Source: Pontiellaceae bacterium B1224 (GTDB lineage: Bacteria > Verrucomicrobiota > Kiritimatiellia > Kiritimatiellales > Pontiellaceae). From it: 64,000 nt of DNA. The stretch lies in contig JAROBA010000003.1 in NCBI GenBank assembly GCA_029432815.1, forward strand, positions 151,582 through 215,581. Direction: 5' to 3'. Positions within the stretch are counted from its first letter, which is position 1, and each line of letters starts with the position of its first letter. Of this stretch, positions 1-7,519 are shown in pieces. The notes under the pieces are model-generated. The model was not told the origin of the DNA, made no database searches, and was given only the letters and a program-made list of their open reading frames with translations. The position numbers and the translations under genes were made by a program.

Positions 1-550
1 TCTGGAGTTCCTTAAGTTGTTTTTCGAGCGCGCGGATGCGCTTCCAGTTTTTCCAGGCAATGTTGGCCTGCGGCTGGATCATCGAAAGCATCAGGAGATC
101 CCGCTCCGTGTAGGCAGTGTCGCGGGAATAGCTCAATGCAATCAGTTCCTTCCGGTCGCCCACGCCGATCCATGCCTGATCCTCAATATCCGCCGGGCGG
201 TAGACTTCGTTATACAGTTCCGTCATTCGGTACTCCACCGGGCTGAGTTCCGTTAACAACGTACCGACAGGCTGATTGGATGCACAATAGCGCTGAATCC
301 CGGGATGCTGGTGCATGTAGCGGATGAATCCTTTAAAGGATTGGTCAGGAAGGCTTTGATTAATCGCCTGCTTTAACACTAAGGGCGATAATAAGAAATG
401 AATGCTCATGAAGTGAATGCTCGGAAGAGCCTGACTGAGCACTACATACAGATGATTGCTGAACGGTTCCGCCGAGCAGGTGCAGTGCAACCGCTCGCAG
501 ATTTTCGACACCCGCCTTAACTCCGCTGTATTGATGCTGTTTAAGCTCAT
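1..550 (-). CDS. LuxR-type transcriptional regulator, N-terminal part (3' end outside window)
   Basis: An open frame runs from ATG at 550 on the minus strand to the window edge, at least 183 codons without a stop. A GAAGGA ribosome site lies about 8 bases upstream of the ATG. The end of the visible part is helical, with a D-LLMLSMIQPQ-N pattern followed by a charged helix. In LuxR/NarL-type helix-turn-helix regulators of Planctomycetes and Verrucomicrobia this kind of segment joins a GAF-like sensor region to the C-terminal DNA-binding domain. That DNA-binding domain would lie beyond base 1, so the family call is inference. A competing 77-codon frame starting at 593 has an atypical composition and is judged a shadow. 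The gene is divergent from the pseudogene at 655, and the 100-base gap probably holds both promoters. Confidence 0.55.
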   Translation of the reverse strand, partial: MSLNSINTAELRRVSKICERLHCTCSAEPFSNHLYVVLSQALPSIHFMSIHFLLSPLVLKQAINQSLPDQSFKGFIRYMHQHPGIQRYCASNQPVGTLLTELSPVEYRMTELYNEVYRPADIEDQAWIGVGDRKELIALSYSRDTAYTERDLLMLSMIQPQANIAWKNWKRIRALEKQLKELQ

Positions 551-654
551 CGACTGAGATTCCTTCGAGATACGCAAAATCACGTATAGACATATAACCT
601 ATTATTTTTTGAATTTGAACCTGAATTAAAAATGAATATGGAAAAGGAGGGATT

Positions 655-2603
655 GTGCTTAAAAAAATCTATTTGATGGGATGCGCGCTGTTAATGGCTT
701 CGCCGGTTTTTGCGGCGAATAACTGCTTAACGTTTGATGGTGTGGACGACTGGGTCAATACGGTGAGTGCGGGCGGGATTCCGCTCGCAGGCGATTTTAC
801 GGTGGAATGCTGGGCGAAGTGCGAAACCAATTCGGGGGCCTATACCGAAATTCTGTCGCAGGGCTCAGTGGGTAATGCATTAGTGCCAAGTCTCGCTCGG
901 TTGGATTCTCGGAAAGAATCGCGGCACGGGAATCGCGTTTCCTTTCGGCGACTGGCATCACTTTGCGGTCGTTAGAAGTTCGACCGACACCCTGATTTAT
1001 GTCGATGGCGTGCAACGCGCTTCACTGGGCTTGGCGATTCCGAACCCGGCCTGCGACACACCGCTGCGGTTGGGATGTCAGTATCTACGATTTCAGCGGG
1101 AATGGATATAACGGAAACCTGAGAGATATGGATGTCTCTAATTGCTGGGAAACCGTGATTGCGATCGATATTAATGAGTTAAACGAGACGGTGGATTGGA
1201 CGACGGACTCGTTTTCGTTGAGCGGAACCAACAGTCCAAACGTGACCCGCCTGTGGTGGACGAATGCCGCCAATGCAGCGAGTGGATAAATTCCGGTTTC
1301 CAATTTCACCTTTCAGGTCGCCGCCATTCCGCTCTCAAACGGCACCAACCTCATTTCCATGATCGGCGAAACCGCCTTTGGCATGCAGGATTCCGGCGAG
1401 ATCCGGATCAACCGCGAAATACTGCATGCCGGAAACTCTCCGGCTCACTATGTTTCCACCACAGGAAGCCACACCTGGCCCTACACCAACTCGGCCACCG
1501 CCGCCACCAACATTCAGGCGGCGGTCGATGCCGCCGCAACCGGCGACACGGTGCGGGTGGATTCCGGGACCTATCAGGAAGGCGCGGAAATCACGATCGC
1601 AAAAGCCATCACACTCGAAAGCCGCTATGGCGCAGACGAGACGATCATCAATGGACAGAACGCCTACCGATGCCTTTATCTCTCCAACGGTGCAACCGTC
1701 GATGGCTTTACCATTTCGAATGGGTTTGCCGTTTCGAGCGAATTTTCCGTTTCGGGCGGATTTGCAGGGACTGGCGGCGGAATCCACTGCGACGGCAGTG
1801 GCACCGTACAAAATTGTACGGTGTCTGAAAATTTCGCACTCGCCGGTGGAGGAATCTTCTGCAGAGGGGGCGGTACCGTGCAAAATTGTACGATCTCTGG
1901 AAATACAACGACCGGTGAGGGAGGAGGAATCTACTTCTACTACGATGGTACAGTAGAGAATTCCATCATTTGGAATAATTCCGTTGACGACGTAGTAAAC
2001 TCTTATAATTCCGCCGTGAGCTTTTCCCGCATCTGCACAACACCGTCCATCGGCGATAACTGCATCACCAATGATCCGCAGCTGGTCGGTATGAAGCTTA
2101 GCCCTTCTTCACCATGTATCGATGCGGGCATGGTGATTGAAGGAATCAACACGGATATCGATGGCATGCCACGCCCGCTGGATGGTAACGACGACGGCTT
2201 CGTCGCGACGGATATCGGGGCCTATGAACTGGTGAATGAACGGGCCGATTCCGATGGCGACGGGTTGTCCGATAGTGCCGAAATGAATTCGTTCGGCACC
2301 AGCCCCGTCAACAGCAACTCCGACGGCGATCCTGCCAGTGACTATGAGGAAACTATCGCCGACACCGATCCGCTCGACGACAGCGACTGGTTTCGCATTG
2401 AAGCGATCGAGGGCACTACGGTCTGGTTCCAAACTTCTACAAACCGCCAATATAGTCTGCTTTGGTCATTGGACCTGAACGATGGACAATGGAGCTCCGT
2501 CAGGAATCAGTCTCCTGTTATGGGCAGCGGCGGAATCGACTCGCTCACCGACCCCAACAGCGATCCTGCCTGCTTCTATCGCGTGGAGGTGGAACTCCCG
2601 TAG
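655..2603 (+). pseudogene. Decayed secreted LamG / right-handed beta-helix protein
   Basis: A GGAGG ribosome site precedes a GTG start and a clear signal peptide (hydrophobic core, then VFAAN). A LamG segment begins in this frame (LTFDGVDDWVNT) but continues in the next frame around 920-1080 (FGDWHHFAVVRSS, IYVDGVQR). A third frame carries the rest (YDFSGNGYNGNL) and has an in-frame TAA at 1287-1289, after which it stays open to 2603. That last part holds parallel beta-helix turns (GTVQNCTVSEN, GTVQNCTISGN), an Asp-rich thrombospondin-3-like stretch (DSDGDGLSD) and a C-terminal domain ending FYRVEVELP. At least two frameshifts and one nonsense codon point to a dead gene, probably also with a deletion inside the LamG domain. 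The C-terminal domain is shared with the intact protein at 58630-61674. Confidence 0.75.
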
Positions 2604-2689
2604 ACGCGGTTCTTTCGGACCATGCCAGAACCACGCGCCCTTTGCTTCGCAAGAAGCACGTCCTGCACTGGGGCATGAGTTGGCTGCAC

Positions 2690-3679
2690 TTATCCTGCAA
2701 AAATGCAGTTTGCGCCCTTGGTAAATCCGCGCTCTTTTAAAAAGGTGTGGATGTTTCGACGGGCTCCGCGGTTTCCAACCATTGGAAGAATGAAGCAGGA
2801 AGCGGGATCAGGTATTTTCGAATGATGGATGACGGGTGTTCCGCAATTCAGGGTGCGGGGTTTGAGGTCGATGTAGTGCGTAATGCGTAATCCGTATTGC
2901 TCCAGAACGGAGGCTCTTTTTCTTGTCACTCTGCCCGCGCCCCAGACGATGACGTCGGGGTGGTGGGGGTTGTTTTTTTTCAGCCATTGGAAAAGATAGC
3001 GGGCTTTGGTTTCGTAGAAGGCATCGATGGAATAGCGGGTGTCGGTGCGGGACAGGCGAGTGGGTGGATCGTTCCAGGTGATGAGTTCCTGATCCACTTT
3101 GCCGCACTGCACGCCGTGGCCCATCCATCGAAGCCAGAGTTCGTAGTCTTCCGGGAACGGGCCGTCGCGGTAGGCTCCGTACTTTTCGGGAAGTTCCCGG
3201 CGAAACATCACGGAGGGGTGGGCAAAGGGCGATTCGACAAACTGGTTGAGGGCAATCTCGTCCGGTTCAATCAGCGAATTGATCCAATCCACGTAGGCCG
3301 CATAACCCGCTTGCTTTCCGCGGTCGCCACCGAATTCAACCCGACTGCCGACCATTCCAAGGGTTGGAAACTTTTCGAGATAGGCTACTTGCTGTTCAAT
3401 GCGTTCGGGATGGCAGAGGTCGTCGGCATCCATGCGGGCAATGTAATCGCCGCTGACGGCCGCCAGCCCGTCGTTCAGCGCCGGAACAATACCGCGGTGG
3501 GGGCGGTCGATCAGACGAATATCTTTCCGGGGGCGCAGGATATCCAAGGTTCCGTCGGTGGACCCATCGTTCACCACAATGATTTCCAAGGATTGGAACT
3601 GTTGCGCCCGCAGGCTTTCCAGGGTTTGGAAAATCGTGGATTCGGCATTATAGGCCGGCATGACTACGGATACTTTCAT
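2690..3679 (-). CDS. Family 2 glycosyltransferase
   Basis: A GT-A type glycosyltransferase that would transfer a sugar from a nucleotide donor onto a surface glycan or lipid acceptor in the cytoplasm. The N-terminus is textbook GT2: VSVVMPAYNAE, then IIVVNDGSTDGT, and the metal/nucleotide-binding DxD as ARMDADD. An EDYELWLRW segment follows in the acceptor-side half. After about residue 240 comes an IVWGAGRVTRKR segment that resembles a nucleotide-binding or modification module. The start is taken at the ATG just before KVSVVMPAY; another in-frame ATG lies four codons upstream at 3691, and neither has a strong ribosome site. The gene carries four good copies of the 15-bp palindrome (2773, 3355, 3584, 3617) plus a weak one at 2978, encoding FQSLE and FQTLE among others. 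Bases 2874-2900 (encoding LRITHY) match another short repeat family. Confidence 0.85.
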   Translation of the reverse strand: MKVSVVMPAYNAESTIFQTLESLRAQQFQSLEIIVVNDGSTDGTLDILRPRKDIRLIDRPHRGIVPALNDGLAAVSGDYIARMDADDLCHPERIEQQVAYLEKFPTLGMVGSRVEFGGDRGKQAGYAAYVDWINSLIEPDEIALNQFVESPFAHPSVMFRRELPEKYGAYRDGPFPEDYELWLRWMGHGVQCGKVDQELITWNDPPTRLSRTDTRYSIDAFYETKARYLFQWLKKNNPHHPDVIVWGAGRVTRKRASVLEQYGLRITHYIDLKPRTLNCGTPVIHHSKIPDPASCFILPMVGNRGARRNIHTFLKERGFTKGANCIFAG

Positions 3680-3691
3680 GGATATAACCAT

Positions 3692-4156
3692 CCGGAAGCG
3701 TTGTCGTGTACTTTTTGGGACATGAGCCCATCGTCGTAAATATCTGTGTTCATCGCTCTGTACAGTATGTAGATCCTGATTTTATTGTCAAATCCGCCTC
3801 TTTTACAGCTTGTGGTTCAATTTTTAATGACCACAACATATAGGTATTTTATTTTCGGTTTGTTTCGAATGGGGACCTCGGTGCCGGAAGCCGTTTCGGG
3901 TAGGGTAATAGATGAGTCTACAGCGGATGCTGTTTAATTAAATTTTCGTAAATCAGCTTCAGAAAGGGTCTTAAATCAGGAGTGTTGATCAGGGGAATAT
4001 GATTTTTTCATTTTTTCCTTCAACTTGCGGATCACGCTCTATATTGTGCGCATGTTTTCGGGAGACTACTATATGTAGTACACTATATGTACTGCGAACA
4101 ACACGCGCTCTCCGCCCAAAAACCGCAATAAACGCTTAAGATGAAAGGGGCCAATT
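3692..4156. other. Long intergenic region upstream of nrdJ
   Basis: This 465-base AT-rich gap separates the divergent glycosyltransferase and nrdJ genes. I see no convincing coding frame and no cobalamin-riboswitch B12 box. The distal half looks featureless. The only clear structure is the pair of NrdR-like boxes at 4066-4095. It should hold the promoters of both flanking genes, but I could not assign -35 and -10 boxes with confidence. Confidence 0.5.
4066..4095 (+). promoter_or_regulatory. Two NrdR-box-like palindromes upstream of nrdJ
   Basis: Two near-identical sites, ACTATATGTAGT (4068-4079) and ACTATATGTACT (4082-4093), lie 14 bases apart and end about 61 bases before the nrdJ start. 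Both resemble the NrdR consensus (ACACWATATATWGTGT) of the ATP-cone repressor that controls ribonucleotide reductase genes. Known NrdR boxes are usually paired with centres about three helical turns apart, so the 14-base spacing is unusual. Confidence 0.5.
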
Positions 4157-6415
4157 ATGGTTATAAAAGTTAAAAAACGCGATTACGCGACGGTAGATTA
4201 CGACGAGCAGAAAATCTACAAGGCCATTGAAAAGGCACTGAAAAGTTCAGTTCAGCATGATGACGACGTACCACAACATCTAGTAACGATCGTTAGAGAT
4301 ATTACCGCAAAGCTGGATAATATTATTAAAGGCTACGAACGCCGCGGTAGTGAAGAAATTGATGTTGAGCACATTCAGGATCTGGTGGAACAGCAGCTGA
4401 TGGGCGCCGGTCTCTATGAAGTGGCGAAAGCCTATATTTTGTATCGTGAAGAACACAAACAGGCACGTAATCAGCGTCTGCGTCCTGACGCATCCGCTAT
4501 TCAGGACTATATGCTGGCCAGCCGCTATGCCCGTTTTCTTCCAGAGCTTGGAAGACGCGAAACCTATGCTGAAGCAGTCGGCCGTGTTCGCGATATGCAT
4601 TTGCGCCAGTTTCCAGCTGCTGCCGAAGATATCAACTGGGCCTTCGATCAGGTCATCGATAAACGCTGTCTGCCCTCCATGCGTTCCATGCAGTTTGGCG
4701 GTAAGGCCATCGAAACCAATCACGCCCGCATGTACAACTGCACCTTCGGCATCTGCGATCGTCCGGAATTCTTTGCGGAAGGTTTGTTTCTGCTGCTGTG
4801 CGGCACCGGAGTCGGATTCAGCGTAGAGTTTGAACATGTGGAAAAACTGCCGGCATTGGCTCATTCGGTTGATGAAGGCACCGTGGTTCATTTTAATATT
4901 CCTGACACCATCGAAGGCTGGGCGGATGCGATGCAGGCCCTGGTGGACAGCTACATTGAAGGCTATCTGGTTGAGTTTAACTATTCCCAGATTCGTCCGC
5001 GCGGTGCGCAGCTGAGCACCTCCGGTGGACGGGCTCCGGGCCATGTTCCGCTACGCCGTGCACTGGAACGCGCCCGGGTAATCCTCGATGGAGCGTTGGG
5101 TCGCAAACTTAAACCGATCGAAGCGTACGACGTAATGATGCATGCGGCAGACGCGGTGATTGCCGGAGGCGTTCGCCGTTCGGCCACCATCTGCCTCTTC
5201 TCGCCGGATGATGGGGAAATGATGAATGCCAAGCGCGGCAACTGGTTTGAAACCAACCCGCAGCGCGGCCGTTCGAATAACTCGGTTAAACTGATCCGTA
5301 ACGAAACGTCAAAAGCACAGTTTTTGCGTATCTTCCAAAAACAGAAGGAGTGGGGGGAGCCCGGATTCTATTTTGCTAACGATCAGTCCCACGGCTGCAA
5401 CCCCTGTTGCGAAATCGGCCTGAACCCGCATCTGGAGGTCAAGGATGCCGATGGCAACGTGACGGTTGAATCGGGCTGGCAGTTCTGCAACCTGACCGAG
5501 ATTAACGGTGCAAAACTCCTGAGCGAAGAAGACTTCCGTATTGCGGTACGTGCCGCCACGATCATCGGTTCGCTGCAGGCGGCGTATACCACGTTCCCGT
5601 ATCTCGGCGAAACCACTGAAAAACTTTGCCGCCGCGAAGCGCTGCTGGGTGTTTCCATCACGGGAATGATGGACTCTCCGGCTATCACGCTGGACCCGAT
5701 TCTACAGCAGAAAATGGCGAAGTATGCCATTGAAGTGAATCGTGAGATTACGCTGAAGATCGGTTCAGAACCAGCCGCCCGTCTTACGTGTGTGAAGCCG
5801 GCCGGCTCCACATCGCTGCTTTTGGGTACCGCCTCGGGTATCCACCCGCGACATGCCCGCCGTTATTTCCGCCGGGCGCAGGCCAATAAGACAGATCCGG
5901 TTTATAAACACTTCAACGAAACCAATCCGCACATGTGCGAAGAGTCTGTTTGGAGCGCCAACAAAACCGACGACGTGATTACCTTCTGCGTGGAAGCCCC
6001 GGAAGAGGCGATTCTGCGCAGCGAAATGTCGGCCATGGATCTGCTGAAGCACGTGCATTCCACTCAGCAGAACTGGGTCGTGCCGGGCACCGCCCGTCCG
6101 GAACTGAATCCGGGATTGTATCACAACGTTTCCAACACTCTGACCGTTCGTGATGACGAATGGGATGCCGTATCGGATTATATATGGGAAAACCGGGCCG
6201 ACTTCACCGGCATCAGCATGCTGGCCGCTGCGGGAGATAAGATGTATCAGCAGGCTCCGCACGAAGAGGTGCTGACGGCCCAGGATGAAACGCTGTGGAA
6301 TGAGCTGATCTCCAAATTTAAATCCGTCGACTACACACTGATGGAAGAAGCGGAAGACGTCACCAATCTGCAGGGCGAAATTGCCTGTGCCGGTGGTTCC
6401 TGCGAACTCGTTTAA
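4157..6415 (+). CDS. nrdJ: Adenosylcobalamin-dependent class II ribonucleotide reductase
   Basis: Makes deoxyribonucleotides with a cobalamin-generated thiyl radical and does not need oxygen. The 752 residues fit the monomeric RTPR-like class II family. Residues 1 to about 95 form an ATP-cone allosteric domain (VIKVKKRDYATVDYDEQKI). The catalytic barrel shows MYNCTFG with Cys195, a NPCC motif (Cys417/418), a following FCNLTEIN with Cys444, and a KPAGSTSLLLGTASGIHP loop. Cys195, NPCC and FCN supply the redox pair and thiyl cysteine of the family. The C-terminus ends with Cys744 and Cys749 (ACAGGSCELV), the swinging-arm pair that re-reduces the active site. It stands alone behind NrdR-like boxes and is followed by a strong terminator. 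A one-mismatch palindrome copy lies at 4539. Confidence 0.93.
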   Translation: MVIKVKKRDYATVDYDEQKIYKAIEKALKSSVQHDDDVPQHLVTIVRDITAKLDNIIKGYERRGSEEIDVEHIQDLVEQQLMGAGLYEVAKAYILYREEHKQARNQRLRPDASAIQDYMLASRYARFLPELGRRETYAEAVGRVRDMHLRQFPAAAEDINWAFDQVIDKRCLPSMRSMQFGGKAIETNHARMYNCTFGICDRPEFFAEGLFLLLCGTGVGFSVEFEHVEKLPALAHSVDEGTVVHFNIPDTIEGWADAMQALVDSYIEGYLVEFNYSQIRPRGAQLSTSGGRAPGHVPLRRALERARVILDGALGRKLKPIEAYDVMMHAADAVIAGGVRRSATICLFSPDDGEMMNAKRGNWFETNPQRGRSNNSVKLIRNETSKAQFLRIFQKQKEWGEPGFYFANDQSHGCNPCCEIGLNPHLEVKDADGNVTVESGWQFCNLTEINGAKLLSEEDFRIAVRAATIIGSLQAAYTTFPYLGETTEKLCRREALLGVSITGMMDSPAITLDPILQQKMAKYAIEVNREITLKIGSEPAARLTCVKPAGSTSLLLGTASGIHPRHARRYFRRAQANKTDPVYKHFNETNPHMCEESVWSANKTDDVITFCVEAPEEAILRSEMSAMDLLKHVHSTQQNWVVPGTARPELNPGLYHNVSNTLTVRDDEWDAVSDYIWENRADFTGISMLAAAGDKMYQQAPHEEVLTAQDETLWNELISKFKSVDYTLMEEAEDVTNLQGEIACAGGSCELV

Positions 6416-6440
6416 ACTGTTGTACCTGTAATATCATCGG

Positions 6441-6471
6441 TGCGCTCCCGGCAACGGGGGCGCATTTTTTT
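6441..6471 (+). terminator. Rho-independent terminator of nrdJ
   Basis: A ten-pair stem TGCGCTCCCG / CGGGGGCGCA with loop GCAA is followed by seven T residues, 25 bases after the nrdJ stop. Confidence 0.9.
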
Positions 6472-6497
6472 GTCCAGAACCGGACGCCGCGAAAAAT

Positions 6498-6574
6498 GTA
6501 GAAGCGACGCCCTCGTCGCTTTCCCGATGAAGGGCGCAGGGCAGGAGCAAACGCGACGAGGGCGTCGCGTCTAC
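6498..6574. repeat. Inverted repeat with 22-base arms, REP-like
   Basis: The arms 6498-6519 and 6553-6574 are reverse complements with one mismatch and share the core GCGACGAGGGCGTCG, separated by a 33-base loop. Almost the same 22-base sequence occurs inside the pabB-pabC gene at 55851-55872, so it is a dispersed family and not just a terminator between nrdJ and rlmA. Confidence 0.75.
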
Positions 6575-6588
6575 GTTACAGGGAGCTG

Positions 6589-7431
6589 TCAGTCCCGCTT
6601 CATCGTAAGCAGGGTAAAGCTGATCGTAACCTCAAGCTGATCCAGTTCCATGACGGATGCTTTTGCTTCTTCACCGGAACGCCAGAAAAGCGGGGTCATC
6701 CGAATGAGGTCGGCAATCTGTTCTTTGCAGAGCGTCTGTTTAAAGCTCAGGGATTCGCGGTTCGTTTCGATAAATTGCGGGGCGCATTTTTCGGCGGCCT
6801 GATCGGCCTTTTCTTTAAAGTCGCCCGAAGTAAATTGAAGCTGTTGTCGCAACTCAATTAAATGGTTGGGGCCTGGAACGCCGATGATCAGTGCACCGTC
6901 CGGTTTCAGGATGCGGCTGAACTCCTCGTTGTTGCGCGGAGCCAATATGCTGAGAATCACATCCATCGATGCATCCGCAATCGGAATGTCCCGCATGCCG
7001 TTGGCCACCAGCCACGTCGCTTTTTTGTGGCGTTTTGACGCTACCTGCACGGCTTTCTTTGAGATGTCGATGCCGCAGAAAAAACCGCTGTATTGATTGC
7101 TCAACGCTCCGAGCAGGTGGCCCTCGCCACAGCCTGAGTCCAAAATGGATACCTCGTCTTTTCCAAACATTGGGAAACGGGAAACTGCTTCAGTAAGCCC
7201 ATCATACGCGCCGGAATCGAAAAACCGGCGCCGGGCCATCACCATCTCCGGATCATCGCCGGGCGTTTTGGATTTTCGCTGATGGCTCAACAGCAGGTTT
7301 ACATAACCTTCTTTGGCGACGTTAAACGGATGCCCGTTTTTGCATCCATACATCTTTTCCTGCGGCAATAAAGGTGCGCCGCAGACTGGGCAGAGAATAG
7401 GAGATGGGGCAGATATCTTCATAGGGGACAT
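6589..7431 (-). CDS. rlmA: 23S rRNA (guanine-N1)-methyltransferase, RlmA family
   Basis: A SAM-dependent methyltransferase expected to modify a guanine in helix 35 of 23S rRNA (G745 in E. coli numbering). The N-terminus has the RlmA zinc ribbon (CPVCGAPL, then CKNGHPFNVAKEGYVNLL). It is followed by the typical GDDPEMVMARRRFF linker and a Rossmann methyltransferase domain with the SAM loop LDSGCGEGHLL and the SILAPRNNEEFSRILKPDG motif. The length (280 residues) fits the family. The first ATG is used; a second ATG three codons on is possible, and neither has an obvious ribosome site. A one-mismatch palindrome copy sits at 7161 (encoding RFPMFGK). Confidence 0.9.
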   Translation of the reverse strand: MSPMKISAPSPILCPVCGAPLLPQEKMYGCKNGHPFNVAKEGYVNLLLSHQRKSKTPGDDPEMVMARRRFFDSGAYDGLTEAVSRFPMFGKDEVSILDSGCGEGHLLGALSNQYSGFFCGIDISKKAVQVASKRHKKATWLVANGMRDIPIADASMDVILSILAPRNNEEFSRILKPDGALIIGVPGPNHLIELRQQLQFTSGDFKEKADQAAEKCAPQFIETNRESLSFKQTLCKEQIADLIRMTPLFWRSGEEAKASVMELDQLEVTISFTLLTMKRD

Positions 7432-7436
7432 TATTT

Positions 7437-7514
7437 ACCACAGAGGCACTGAGTCACAGAGGATAGATTGTTTATATTCTCCGTGCCTCTGTGCTCTCCA
7501 GCGAAGCGGGTGGT
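7437..7514. repeat. Intergenic CTCTGTG-type dispersed repeat
   Basis: The gap between rlmA and rapA is filled by ACCACAGAGGCACTGAG...CACAGAG and an inverted counterpart CTCCGTGCCTCTGTG ending in GGTGGT. It resembles the widespread CTCTGTGNCTCTGTGGT family of short intergenic repeats; only one copy is seen in this window. Confidence 0.55.
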
Positions 7515-7519
7515 AAAAA

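Noticed and set aside
17..256. 79-codon plus-strand frame at the window start
   Set aside because: It is antisense to the regulator frame on the minus strand (1-550), which has the better protein-like sequence and a ribosome site.
360..593. 77-codon minus-strand frame starting at 593
   Set aside because: It overlaps the regulator gene in another frame; its second half is Ser/Gln-rich without pattern, while the frame from 550 stays open to the window edge.
2604..2637. Hairpin GGTTCT/AGAACC after the pseudogene as a terminator
   Set aside because: Short stem with a bulge and no T-run; not strong enough to list.
2978..2992. Two-mismatch versions of the palindrome (also 12625, 27995, 34618, 40861, 55109, 55937, 56285)
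   Set aside because: About two such sites are expected by chance in 64 kb, so single ones are not evidence; they are mentioned but not counted among the 41 copies.
3692..4060. Cobalamin riboswitch upstream of the B12-dependent reductase
   Set aside because: I looked for the B12 box and a long structured leader and found neither.
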